This document shows, in pieces, positions 34,682-43,749 of a stretch of DNA of 64,000 nucleotides; the first letter of the stretch is position 1, and every line of letters begins with the position of its first letter. The DNA lies in contig NZ_QRDX01000003.1 in NCBI RefSeq assembly GCF_003386195.1, forward strand, positions 186,001 to 250,000, read 5' to 3'. The position numbers and the translations under genes were made by a program. Under the pieces are notes generated by a model that saw nothing but the letters and a program-made list of their open reading frames with translations, was not told where the DNA came from and ran no database searches. The DNA comes from Seonamhaeicola aphaedonensis (lineage in GTDB: Bacteria > Bacteroidota > Bacteroidia > Flavobacteriales > Flavobacteriaceae).

Positions 34682-35278
34682 ATGAAAAACGTATTATCAC
34701 ACACTAAAAAAGGAATCTTAATGGTAGCAATAATGGCTACGGTTATGGGTTACGCAAACGAGATGTCTTTAATGAATTATGAAAGAGATCTTAGAGCTAC
34801 AGCATTGACTATTGCTAATGCAAAAGAAGGAAACCTACTTTCTATTAAAGATGGTTACGGTATAACGCTATATAAAGAAATTATTAAACAGACAGGTACA
34901 TATAATAAAGGTTTTGATTTAACCGATTTACCTGATGGCGATTATTTCTTTGAAATAGATAAGGATATGGAAATAAACACCTTTCCTTTTACTGTAACCT
35001 CTGGTGAAGTAACCTTCAACAAAGAAATGGAAACTACAGTTTTTAAACCTTTTGTAAGAGAGGAGAACGACTTAGTGTATGTCACTAAACTGGCCCCAAA
35101 CAAAGAACCATTATCTGTTAAGATATATGGTATTTATAATGGTATTCCAGAATTGTTATACAAAGAAACTATTGAAGGTATTCAAAACATAGAAAGAGCA
35201 TTTAAGCTTTATGAAGGAGAATACAAATTAGTTTTTGCTTCTAGCAATAAAGAATTTATCAGATACATTAATAAATAG
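34682..35278 (+). CDS. Secreted beta-rich protein, tandem paralogue 2
   Basis: 198 residues, clear paralogue of the gene at 33690. The signal peptide is nearly identical (MKNVLSHTKKGILMVAIMAT); the mature part is more diverged: ALTIANAKEGNLLSIKDGYG, DLTDLPDGDYFFEIDKD and PLSVKIYGIYNGIPELLYKE. Conservation of the signal peptide, leader and operator with a drifting mature region suggests recent duplication followed by divergence. No enzyme motif. Function unknown. Confidence 0.8.
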   Translation: MKNVLSHTKKGILMVAIMATVMGYANEMSLMNYERDLRATALTIANAKEGNLLSIKDGYGITLYKEIIKQTGTYNKGFDLTDLPDGDYFFEIDKDMEINTFPFTVTSGEVTFNKEMETTVFKPFVREENDLVYVTKLAPNKEPLSVKIYGIYNGIPELLYKETIEGIQNIERAFKLYEGEYKLVFASSNKEFIRYINK

Positions 35279-35315
35279 TTTTTACTACTAGTTCTTATTT
35301 TGTTTAGTTTTGCTG

Positions 35316-35349
35316 AAAGCGAGCCCAATTAAGGCTCGCTTTCTTTTTA
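35316..35349. terminator. Bidirectional terminator
   Basis: GAAAGCGAGCC (35316-35326) pairs over 11 bases with GGCTCGCTTTC (35334-35344), followed by TTTTT. It lies between convergent genes and could serve both. Confidence 0.88.
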
Positions 35350-36420
35350 AAACAATTTTAGTTGTCCGCTTTTATATTGTTCATGTAAATCACAATTAAG
35401 TTTGGGCATGTGTTTATCCTTAAAATATTTGCGTTTAGCTATATGCACTAGGTTTGTAATCTGTTCTGCTATTTTACCTTCACCCCGCATTCTAGTTCCA
35501 AACCTACTATCGCTTAAAGTACCTCCGTGGCAATTTTCAATTTGATGCAACACTTTATCTGCACGTTCTGGTAACGTTTTCTTAATCCAATCTGTAAAAA
35601 TACCACCAATGGCTCCGTTGAGCCGAACTACGGTATGTGCTATAGATTGGGCTCCATGATCTGAGGCTGCTTTTGCTAAAGGTAAAATTTCATGACTATT
35701 TATTGACGGAATGATTGGTGCCATCATCACATTTACTGGAACACCATTATCTGCAAGGGTTTTTACGGTTTCCAATCGCTTTTTAATGGTAGCTGTTCTA
35801 GGTTCTAAAACTCGTCTTGTTTTTTCTGAAAGTGATGTTATGGACACATTAACAGCTATCAAATCATCTTTAGCCAGTGCCTTTATAATCTCAAGATCAC
35901 GTAAAATAAGTGAATTTTTAGTGATAATACCTACGGGATGTTTGTATTTTAAAAACACTTCTAAACACTGTCTGGTAATTTTATATAGCTGTTCTGCAGG
36001 TTGGTAACAATCCGTATTCCCAGACATGACTATAGGGTGTGCTTTCCAATGCTTCTTTTTTATGAAAGCTTCTAGTAATTTTGGAGTCTCTTTTTTCACC
36101 AAAATGCGTCTTTCAAAATCTAAACCAGCACTATAACCCCAATATTCATGAGTATTACGGGCATAACAGTAAATACAACCATGTTCACAACCTTGGTAAG
36201 CATTCATGCTATACATCATACCCGTATCTGGACTGTCTACTTTATTCACGATAGTCTTTGGAAAAACCTCTAAATAACGTGTTTTATTTTTATCGGCCTT
36301 CTCACCTTCTTTATAGCAAAACTCAAGAAAATCATCACGCGTTTCATGACTAAATTCGAAGAATCGATTGGGAACGTTAAGCTGTGCGCCACGTCCTTTT
36401 ATAACAGACTTGGGGTTCAT
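35347..36420 (-). CDS. PA0069-family radical SAM protein
   Basis: 357 residues. The radical SAM 4Fe-4S motif is GCEHGCIYCYARN (CxxxCxxC). The N-terminal GRGAQLNVPNRFF and the later SGNTDCYQPAE, VSITSLSEKTRRVLEPR and IAHTVVRLNG are typical of the PA0069/SplB-like group. The reaction is unknown for this branch; relatives include spore photoproduct lyase. Single gene, convergent with paralogue 2. Confidence 0.93.
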   Translation of the reverse strand: MNPKSVIKGRGAQLNVPNRFFEFSHETRDDFLEFCYKEGEKADKNKTRYLEVFPKTIVNKVDSPDTGMMYSMNAYQGCEHGCIYCYARNTHEYWGYSAGLDFERRILVKKETPKLLEAFIKKKHWKAHPIVMSGNTDCYQPAEQLYKITRQCLEVFLKYKHPVGIITKNSLILRDLEIIKALAKDDLIAVNVSITSLSEKTRRVLEPRTATIKKRLETVKTLADNGVPVNVMMAPIIPSINSHEILPLAKAASDHGAQSIAHTVVRLNGAIGGIFTDWIKKTLPERADKVLHQIENCHGGTLSDSRFGTRMRGEGKIAEQITNLVHIAKRKYFKDKHMPKLNCDLHEQYKSGQLKLF

Positions 36421-36606
36421 AATATGAATTTTAAAAGTTGTTGGGAATACCTGACTCTATAAAATTACCTTTTATTTAAACCCAAAAGTGTTAAAGTAAT
36501 TTCGGTTTATTAACAATTTGACTTTGTCAGAAAAAAAAGATAAATTCGTTTAACAGTCGATAAACTCAATTAAAACTGACTTTATTTTGATTTTATATGC
36601 AAGCCG

Positions 36607-38058
36607 ATGAAAAACATCCTAATAATATTTTTGTTCATTTCAATTTTTAGCTGTCAAGAGAAAAAGACAAAAAATAGTTCTGAAATTTCAATTGCTAAAG
36701 AAGAAAAAATCGAAAAGAGAAACGAAGTTTATATAAGCGTATATGACACTATAAGCTCTTTTTTTACAAATCTAAAATTAGATGAGATGCAGGATATGCC
36801 AAATATGTTGTATCTCGGACAAAAAGAAGATAGAACCTCAATAACTATCCCAACAGAAAATTCAATTAGTATTACAGGATTTGACTTAATAAACTCAATA
36901 TTCTATAGCCTAAAACTTGAAAAAGGCGATAGTCTTTTGGTAAATACCAGAAATATATCTGTCAACGAATCCAAAAAAGCTGAATATCCAATCTTCAATA
37001 TTCCGAATAGCGCTAAAACTTGGAGTGAAATAAACTTGGATTATATTTTATATAAAAAAAACATTAAAACCCGAGCAATAGTAATTGATGAAGAAGAGAA
37101 ATTTGGAGGTAACACCCTTGATTTAGAAAAAATATATTTTAATTCAATTACAATATTAGATAGCTTAAAATCTAGTAATCGTATTTCTAACGAGTTCTAC
37201 CTTAAAAACAAAATCAATCAAAAACTAAAGTTTGCAACCTCTAAATTAAGAAAAGCTAAAAATCAAAATACAGAATTGGATATTGATAGTTTAGGCATCA
37301 AAATAAATGATGAAGAATTATTAAATAATGAGACATATTTAAGCTTTTTAAAAAACCTAATTCTATATAAATACTTTAGAAAAAACAAAAGAGTAAAGTA
37401 CTCTATTCAATTCGATTTCGTTAATGAGCAAGAAACATTTTTGAGTGAGGCTGGAAAACAGATTTTATTGGACTCATATCTTAAAGGCATATATTTTACT
37501 GAAAAAGCAAAATTCGATAAATATCTTACAAAGTTCAACGAGGTTAATGATAATCAAGAGTTTAAAAACAAATGGCGATCATTAGTAACTAAACAAAAAG
37601 CTAACAGAGATAAGTTAAATGCAAGTAACAAAACCATCGGAATTTTAACTAATCTGATCAATGATAATCAATTGACATTTGAAGAAGTACTTTCGAATTA
37701 CAAAGGTAAAGTAGTCTTGGTAGATTTTTGGGCAAGTTGGTGTGCGCCTTGTCGAAAAGAAATGCCTCATTTAAAAGACTTAAAATCAAAGTTTAACGAG
37801 AATGAACTTAAAGTTATTGAAATTTCAATTGACAAAGACTTTTCAGCTTGGGTTAGAGCATTAAAATTAGAAAAAATATCAAATGAAAAAGATAGTTACA
37901 TAATAGGGAATTGGGAAAAGTCTAGTCTTTATAAAAATTATGGTATCAAGACTATTCCAAGATACTTACTTTTTGGAAAAGATGGCAAAATTATTGATGA
38001 AAATGCACCAAGACCAAGTCAATTGGAACTAACTGAATTAATAAAGGCCAGCATATAA
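36607..38058 (+). CDS. TlpA-family thioredoxin-like lipoprotein
   Basis: 483 residues. Lipobox at FSCQ (Cys 17), so probably membrane-anchored and periplasm-facing. A long charged, mostly helical middle (about 30-330) without recognised domain, then a C-terminal thioredoxin domain (about 340-483) with VDFWASWCAPCRKEMPH (CAPC) and cis-Pro GIKTIPRYLLFG. It probably reduces disulphides of exported proteins. AT-rich and Lys/Asn-rich compared with its neighbours, which may hint at a different history. A 138-base spacer with a small hairpin (38096-38114) follows. Confidence 0.88.
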   Translation: MKNILIIFLFISIFSCQEKKTKNSSEISIAKEEKIEKRNEVYISVYDTISSFFTNLKLDEMQDMPNMLYLGQKEDRTSITIPTENSISITGFDLINSIFYSLKLEKGDSLLVNTRNISVNESKKAEYPIFNIPNSAKTWSEINLDYILYKKNIKTRAIVIDEEEKFGGNTLDLEKIYFNSITILDSLKSSNRISNEFYLKNKINQKLKFATSKLRKAKNQNTELDIDSLGIKINDEELLNNETYLSFLKNLILYKYFRKNKRVKYSIQFDFVNEQETFLSEAGKQILLDSYLKGIYFTEKAKFDKYLTKFNEVNDNQEFKNKWRSLVTKQKANRDKLNASNKTIGILTNLINDNQLTFEEVLSNYKGKVVLVDFWASWCAPCRKEMPHLKDLKSKFNENELKVIEISIDKDFSAWVRALKLEKISNEKDSYIIGNWEKSSLYKNYGIKTIPRYLLFGKDGKIIDENAPRPSQLELTELIKASI

Positions 38059-38195
38059 CAAAGTATAAAATAATTGCTTGGTTCTAGACTACTCTGAAAA
38101 TCCTACAGATTTTCCTTTGATCCGTTCCATTTTTGCTAAGCTAGTTGCTTAATCACGCAACGAATCATTCACAGACCGTTAAACGAACCGCTAAA

Positions 38196-38978
38196 CTACC
38201 GCCCAGGAAACTTAGCCTTACGTTTTTCTAAAAAGGCGGTGGTGCCTTCTGCAAAATCTTCGGTTCCAAAGCATTCACCAAACCCTTTAATTTCCACCTC
38301 AAAACCATCAACACCATCTTGATAACAAGCATTAACCGCTTTTATGGCGGTGGCTATAGCTACTGACGAATTCTGTGTGATTTTTTTGGCTATTTTTTCG
38401 CAGAGAGGTAACAATTCCTCTTGAGACGTAACATGATTTACTAAGCCATAATCTAAAGCTTTGTTGGCGTCTATCATACCTGCAGTCATAATCATTTCCA
38501 TGGCACGCCCTTTTCCTACCAATTGTGTTAAACGTTGCGTACCACCATAGCCAGGAATGACTCCTAAAGACACTTCTGGCAAACCCATTTTTGCATTATC
38601 ACTAGCCACTCTAAAATGACAAGCCATGGCCAACTCCAATCCACCTCCCAGAGCAAAACCATTCACTGCAGCAATTACTGGTGTTGATAAATTCTCTACA
38701 AAATTGAAAAGTATTTTTTGCCCGTTAGCCGCTAAATACTCACCTTCTTCAACCGAATAATCTGCAAACTCACTAATATCGGCGCCAGCAACAAAGGCCT
38801 TTTCTCCACTACCAGTTACAATAATAACTTTTGTGTCTTGGTCTACATTGGCTTCTTTAAAAGCATGATGCAACTCATTTATGGTGTCTTGATTTAAAGC
38901 ATTGAGCTTTTTGGGGCGATTGATAGTAATGGTTGTAATACCATCATCATACTCGGTTAGTATGTTGTTGAAATTCAT
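38196..38978 (-). CDS. Enoyl-CoA hydratase/isomerase (crotonase family)
   Basis: 260 residues. Crotonase fold with oxyanion-hole segments FVAGADISEFA and NGFALGGGLELAMAC. Both catalytic Glu positions are present: E in GGGLELAMA and E in GLPEVSLGVIPGYGGTQ. It hydrates trans-2-enoyl-CoA, as in fatty acid beta-oxidation or butanoate metabolism. It follows a histidine kinase gene on the same strand by 38 bases, without functional link. Confidence 0.94.
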   Translation of the reverse strand: MNFNNILTEYDDGITTITINRPKKLNALNQDTINELHHAFKEANVDQDTKVIIVTGSGEKAFVAGADISEFADYSVEEGEYLAANGQKILFNFVENLSTPVIAAVNGFALGGGLELAMACHFRVASDNAKMGLPEVSLGVIPGYGGTQRLTQLVGKGRAMEMIMTAGMIDANKALDYGLVNHVTSQEELLPLCEKIAKKITQNSSVAIATAIKAVNACYQDGVDGFEVEIKGFGECFGTEDFAEGTTAFLEKRKAKFPGR

Positions 38979-39016
38979 AATTAATAGTTATATGAAGTCC
39001 TGCTTACACAGGGATT

Positions 39017-40501
39017 TTACTCTTTAGGAAACATTACCTTAAACGTAGTGCCTTTATCTTTAACAGACTCAAACGTTATGGACCCTTTATAAGTTTCTAC
39101 AATGTTTTTTACCATAGCTAAGCCAAGACCCATACCACTGGTTTTGGTGGTAAATTTGGGCTCAAACACCTTGCTTTTGTTTTCCTCAGAAACACCAGAA
39201 CCATTATCTGCTACCGTTAATAAAACATTATCGCCTTTAGTAGTAACATGTATGGCTATTCTTGGAATTTGATTTTCAGGCATTGCTTGAATACCATTTT
39301 TCACCAAATTGGTTACGACTCTTATGAGCTGAGTCCTATCAAATTTAGCGATAATTTCTTTGTAATCTGAAGTAAAAAAAATATAATCTTCATTAAAAAT
39401 ATCCAATGCCAACTTAATGATTTCAACCACATTCAAGGTTTCATTTTGTTGCGCTGGCATTTTGGCAAAATTTGAAAACGCCGATGCTATGGAGCTCATG
39501 GTATCAATTTGCTGAATTAAGGTTTTACTGTATTCATCTAATTTTTCATTGATATTAGGGTCTGTGGGGTCAAACTTTCTTTGAAAATTCTGTACCGTTA
39601 ATCGCATAGGGGTTAACGGATTTTTAATTTCGTGCGCCACCTGTTTAGCCATTTCTCTCCAAGCTTGTTCCCGCTCACTTCTTGCCAATTGTACTGCACT
39701 TTCTTCAAGCTCATCAATCATACTATTATAGGAATTTACCAAAATGGATATTTCATCACTGGTATCACCAATCTCAATTTTTTTATTGTGTTTTTCTAAT
39801 CTTGTAGAAATAATTTTATCACTTATATTTTGTAATGACTTTGTTATAAATTTAGATAGCAAAAAGGCAATAGCTATGGCTGCTAAGAGTATTAATATAA
39901 ACGCAAACCCAATACGCTTTAAAAACTCCATAAGTTCCATTTCAAGAAAATCACTTTTCTCTAAGTAAGGAAGGTTTAATATGGCTAAGGGTTTGGAATT
40001 TTTATCTAACAGAAATGTATATGAAGACTGAAAATACTCTCCATTTTCGTTAAGGTTATGAACATATCTATGTCTTGATATTTCTAAGGTACTGTTAAAT
40101 TCAACGGTATTGAAAATAGCATTTAATATTTCAGCATCTATACATTTTTCTTCAATATCGCCTTGTAAGTTTGCCTTTGATGAAATTAAAAGTCCTCCAT
40201 CTAGGTCATAAAGATTAATTTGAAGTTTATGGATATTGGCTATGTTATAAATTTCATCTTTAAAGATATATGCAAGGTTTTCTGTTTTAATTTCCCAAGT
40301 GTTATAACGCCCATTTAAAAACTGCTTAAGATCTGTTTGAATACTTTGTTCTTTGCGCTCTAAACGCGCTTTGTGGTAATCATGACTTTGCTCTTTATAC
40401 TGGTAAATAGCTACCGCAGAAATTAGTACCGATGCCATTAGTACCAGAAGTATCATGGCCAAAAAAATACGAGTCCGTAAAGAAAGCTTTTTTAAGTTCA
40501 T
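39017..40501 (-). CDS. Membrane sensor histidine kinase (NtrY-like)
   Basis: 494 residues: two membrane segments (about 12-32 and 195-217) flanking an extracytoplasmic sensor, a HAMP linker, then the HisKA dimerisation helix with H-box QVAHEIKNPLTPMRL. The ATPase domain has N-box VVTNLVKNGIQAMPEN, G1 VADNGSGV and G2 TSGMGLGLAM. It is an orphan: no response regulator gene is next to it. The start at 40501 has a membrane segment shortly after and fits the family. Confidence 0.94.
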   Translation of the reverse strand: MNLKKLSLRTRIFLAMILLVLMASVLISAVAIYQYKEQSHDYHKARLERKEQSIQTDLKQFLNGRYNTWEIKTENLAYIFKDEIYNIANIHKLQINLYDLDGGLLISSKANLQGDIEEKCIDAEILNAIFNTVEFNSTLEISRHRYVHNLNENGEYFQSSYTFLLDKNSKPLAILNLPYLEKSDFLEMELMEFLKRIGFAFILILLAAIAIAFLLSKFITKSLQNISDKIISTRLEKHNKKIEIGDTSDEISILVNSYNSMIDELEESAVQLARSEREQAWREMAKQVAHEIKNPLTPMRLTVQNFQRKFDPTDPNINEKLDEYSKTLIQQIDTMSSIASAFSNFAKMPAQQNETLNVVEIIKLALDIFNEDYIFFTSDYKEIIAKFDRTQLIRVVTNLVKNGIQAMPENQIPRIAIHVTTKGDNVLLTVADNGSGVSEENKSKVFEPKFTTKTSGMGLGLAMVKNIVETYKGSITFESVKDKGTTFKVMFPKE

Positions 40502-40634
40502 TTAATGATTTAATGCTTAAATATAGCAATTATCACACCAAAAAACTCAATGTGCTAAATTCCAGTTTTTAAAAAAATAAAAATTTAAAATGAAGTTGCT
40601 CTGTTGGTAATTTGGCTTTGAAATTTCGAGTTTT

Positions 40635-41183
40635 TTAGGCGTCTGGATTTTTCTCTCTAAATTGTTTGTATAATTTAAATCCAAGCATGATTAAAACTGC
40701 TAGAATCAGCATTCCAATAATACCCCAAATCCAGTTAATACTACTTTTAAGAACAACTAAAAAGATAACTGCAAACAAGATAAAGGTAGCGCCCTCATTC
40801 CATATCCGCATGTAGCTCGACGATTTTTTACAAGTATCTGTCTGTAACTGTTTGTAATATTTATGTGTTAAAAAGTGATACACAAATAATAATACAATAA
40901 AAAATAGTTTAACATGCATCCATGATTGCTGCAATAAAGCCGGATTAATAATAAGTAATACAACAGCAAAAACTGTACACAAAATGGCCGATGGCCATGT
41001 AATAATATACCACAAGCGTTTTGCCATAATTTTAAGCTGCTTTCCTAAAATTTCTTTCTCTGGTGATGGTTTTTCAAAAGCTTCTATTTGATATACAAAA
41101 AGTCTTGGAATATAAAATAAACCTGCAAACCAAGTAATTACAAAAATGAGATGAAACGCTTTTAGATAGAAATAATAATCCAT
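40635..41183 (-). CDS. hemJ: HemJ, protoporphyrinogen IX oxidase (CopD-like)
   Basis: 182 residues with four to five membrane helices. The HemJ signature is an early His in YFYLKAFHLIFVITWFAGLFYIPRLFVYQ, then a Lys-Arg-Trp MAKRLWYIITWPS and the later MHVKLFFIVLLFVYH. It converts protoporphyrinogen IX to protoporphyrin IX, the step before ferrochelatase, and its gene follows hemH after five bases, which supports the assignment over a generic CopD protein. Confidence 0.9.
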   Translation of the reverse strand: MDYYFYLKAFHLIFVITWFAGLFYIPRLFVYQIEAFEKPSPEKEILGKQLKIMAKRLWYIITWPSAILCTVFAVVLLIINPALLQQSWMHVKLFFIVLLFVYHFLTHKYYKQLQTDTCKKSSSYMRIWNEGATFILFAVIFLVVLKSSINWIWGIIGMLILAVLIMLGFKLYKQFREKNPDA

Positions 41184-41188
41184 AGGCT

Positions 41189-42208
41189 TTATTTTGTATT
41201 CCAGTTTGTTATCCAGTTAGACAATAAATTCACAAAGTCATCATCATCATTTAAACAAGGAATTGTTGTAAACTCATGTCCACCCATTTCATGGAAAATT
41301 TCTTGACCTTCCATAGCAATTTCTTCTAGAGTCTCAAGACAATCACTAACAAAGGCAGGTGTAACAATAGCCATATTTTTTAAGCCCCCTTTCCCTAAAC
41401 GCTCAATGGTTCTATCTGTGTAAGGCTGTAACCAGGGGTCAAAACCTAAACGAGATTGAAAAGATGTTGAGTAGGCACCTTCCTGTAGCTGAAGCTTCTC
41501 AGCCACCAAACGCGTAACTTCTAAACACTGGTGCCTGTAACAAAACTCATGCGCTTTACTTGGGGTTACACAGCAATTTCCATTTATTTTACAATGAGAT
41601 TTTGTAATATCACTTTTTCTGATGTGTCGCTCAGGCACACCATGATAGGAGAACAATAAATGTTCATATGTCTTACCTTCTAAATGTCTTTTGATTGAGT
41701 TTGAAAGTACTTCTATATAATCTGATTTATTGTAAAATGCTGGAACAGATTCTATTTTTAAATTGGGAAAATGCATCTTTCTTATTTCCTCAGCTTTAAC
41801 CAAAATGGTTTCAGTGGTAGCCATGGCAAATTGTGGATATAGTGGAAATAATAAAACCTCATCAACACCTTGATCAACCAATTCTCTTAACCCTTTTTCA
41901 ATGGTCATACTACCATATCGCATTGCAAGGGCAACGGGAATATCAACCTGTTTTTTTATTTTGTCCTGAAGTCTTTTTGAGATTACAATAAGCGGAGAAC
42001 CTTCTTCCCACCAAATTTTCTTGTAGGCTGCTGCCGAAGCTTTTGGACGTGTTTTTAAAATAATTCCTCTTACCAATAATGCCCTTGCAGCATAAGGAAT
42101 ATCAATAACTCTTTCGTCCATTAAAAATTCCCCTAAATATTTTTTGACGTCTTTAGGGTTTGGGCTATCTGGAGAACCCAAATTTACAAGTAAAACACCT
42201 TTTTTCAT
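41189..42208 (-). CDS. hemH: Ferrochelatase
   Basis: 339 residues, inserting Fe(II) into protoporphyrin IX. Seen: LLVNLGSPDSP at the start, the catalytic His H189 in FSYHGVPERH and the conserved QSRLGFDPWLQPYT. Between residues 206 and 228 there are five Cys (C206, C212, C213, C223, C228), a pattern seen in ferrochelatases of this type and compatible with an iron-sulphur cluster or metal site; that part is inference. It forms a tight pair with hemJ. Confidence 0.96.
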   Translation of the reverse strand: MKKGVLLVNLGSPDSPNPKDVKKYLGEFLMDERVIDIPYAARALLVRGIILKTRPKASAAAYKKIWWEEGSPLIVISKRLQDKIKKQVDIPVALAMRYGSMTIEKGLRELVDQGVDEVLLFPLYPQFAMATTETILVKAEEIRKMHFPNLKIESVPAFYNKSDYIEVLSNSIKRHLEGKTYEHLLFSYHGVPERHIRKSDITKSHCKINGNCCVTPSKAHEFCYRHQCLEVTRLVAEKLQLQEGAYSTSFQSRLGFDPWLQPYTDRTIERLGKGGLKNMAIVTPAFVSDCLETLEEIAMEGQEIFHEMGGHEFTTIPCLNDDDDFVNLLSNWITNWNTK

Positions 42209-42396
42209 CTAATCGAAAAATTTTATTTCCTGATAATGAAACAAATAAAATTTTTCTGCTTAGATCAACCGCTATGCTTTCACAAAAAATTTAATACTTC
42301 GGTCGGCAAACAACAAATTAAACTTATTTGTGTTCATTTCATGTTGTAAAAATACAACACAAATTCTTAACTTAAAGCTAGCATCATAGATTTAAA

Positions 42397-42564
42397 CTAT
42401 GATTTCTTTTTTCTTTTCTGATAAAAAGGAAATGGTTTTTTCTTAGAATAGTTACAATCTTGAAAAATACCGCAAGAAGAACTTTGCCTTATCAAAGATT
42501 TTTCATTGGTGCTTCCATAATATAGCTTGTATAAAGCCTCGATTTCAGGTGATAGAAATTTCAT
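42397..42564 (-). CDS. Small hypothetical protein between hemH and AraC gene
   Basis: A 55-residue frame: MKFLSPEIEALYKLYYGSTN, then two Cys (SSSCGIFQDC) and a basic end KKKPFPFYQKRKKKS. The composition is protein-like, and two Cys six residues apart with a basic tail could bind metal or nucleic acid. It fills most of the 453-base spacer 42209-42661. It lies between the AraC regulator and hemH on the same strand. Not recognised. Confidence 0.55.
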   Translation of the reverse strand: MKFLSPEIEALYKLYYGSTNEKSLIRQSSSCGIFQDCNYSKKKPFPFYQKRKKKS

Positions 42565-42661
42565 TTTTATGTAGTTTTGGGTTATAGATTTATGCTATAA
42601 AAACCTAAATATAACAAAAAACACCTAAATAAAGAACACTTGCTTACAAAATACAACAAAA

Positions 42662-43546
42662 TTAGTTTAAAGACATAATATACTTTTTGGGTGTGGTACC
42701 ATATTTCTTTTTAAAAGCAGCTATAAAATGACTTGCGGTACTGTAACCAACTTTATGTCCAACTTCATTAACATTGTCTTCTCCAGCTTCCAATAATTTT
42801 CGTGCAACTTCCATTTTGTAATCAAACAAGAAACTAAATACCGAATCTCCATAAATTTGCTTGAATCCTTCTTTTAATTTCTTTAGGCTTAATCCAATTT
42901 CATCAGCTAATTCCTGTAAACTTGGTGGTTCTGCCATCCTAGAAACAATAATATCCTTAGCATTTCTAATCTTAATTACGTTAGCTTCGTCCACTAAAAA
43001 AGGACACTGTTCAACATTAGCATCTTCACTTCTATTGAAATACAAACTCAATAATTCATAAGCTTTTCCTTTGAAGTAAATATGCTTGATAGAACTGCTT
43101 AAATTATAATTAATTAATTGATTTAACACAATGGCCATGGAGGGTGTAATCACACCATCTTTATAATATTTTTTGTCTTTGTTATCTTCATTTAAAAACA
43201 AAATATGATCTGCTTCTGTTGAAAATAAACCGTGAAACTTTTTAATTGAAATCAAAATAGAGACTATCCATGAATTTGGTTCTACTTGTAAGTTAATAGG
43301 TAATTCCCGTTGCGGATTATATAACAGCAAAGAATTCTCCTCATAAATGTCTAACATATAGTGCCCTTGATTAAAAACAAATTTAGCGCTCCCTTTAACA
43401 CAAAAATGAAATTGAATAAAAGAGCTATCTATCTCTTTTGTAGCGCTTTGAACGACATTTTTTTCGTTTTTAAAAGTTAAAACTAAAACTCCTTCATCAA
43501 CATTTATTTCATCAAAAGTACTTTTGGCGACACTTTTTACACTCAT
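42662..43546 (-). CDS. AraC-family regulator next to haem operon
   Basis: 294 residues: a cupin-like N-domain (about 15-120, FIQFHFCVKGSAKFVFNQG) and an AraC DNA-binding domain (about 200-294: LQELADEIGLSLKKLKEGFKQ and NEVGHKVGYSTASHFIAAFKK). The last part resembles PchR-like iron/siderophore regulators. It is divergent from hemA and 203 bases away, so control of the haem genes is plausible but inferred. Confidence 0.92.
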   Translation of the reverse strand: MSVKSVAKSTFDEINVDEGVLVLTFKNEKNVVQSATKEIDSSFIQFHFCVKGSAKFVFNQGHYMLDIYEENSLLLYNPQRELPINLQVEPNSWIVSILISIKKFHGLFSTEADHILFLNEDNKDKKYYKDGVITPSMAIVLNQLINYNLSSSIKHIYFKGKAYELLSLYFNRSEDANVEQCPFLVDEANVIKIRNAKDIIVSRMAEPPSLQELADEIGLSLKKLKEGFKQIYGDSVFSFLFDYKMEVARKLLEAGEDNVNEVGHKVGYSTASHFIAAFKKKYGTTPKKYIMSLN

Positions 43547-43720
43547 TTTATTGTTTATTTTTTGACTCTTATTTAGAATCGTTCTACATTAAAGTCTTGA
43601 AAGTCGTTGATTATACTGTAAAAATATGACATTTATCATGTTTTTTTACAAAAAAACTTCAAAAAACTTAAAACGATACTAAAAGTTCTTTGAGCGTTAT
43701 TTTTTTTTAAACTATGATTC

Positions 43721-43728
43721 TATTTTTG
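43721..43728 (+). promoter_or_regulatory. -7 box of the haem operon
   Basis: TATTTTTG, exact TAnnTTTG, 21 bases before the hemA start at 43750. It lies after the upstream ATG at 43714, so that start cannot be on this transcript. Confidence 0.6.
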
Positions 43729-43749
43729 TTTCGTATAGTCGTATTAATT

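Noticed and set aside
38059-38195. Hairpin GAAAATC/GATTTTC as a terminator
   Set aside because: There is no T run after the stem, and the spacer shows no other signal.
43714-43749. Earlier ATG of hemA
   Set aside because: It precedes the TATTTTTG box, and the added residues are not found in the HemA family.
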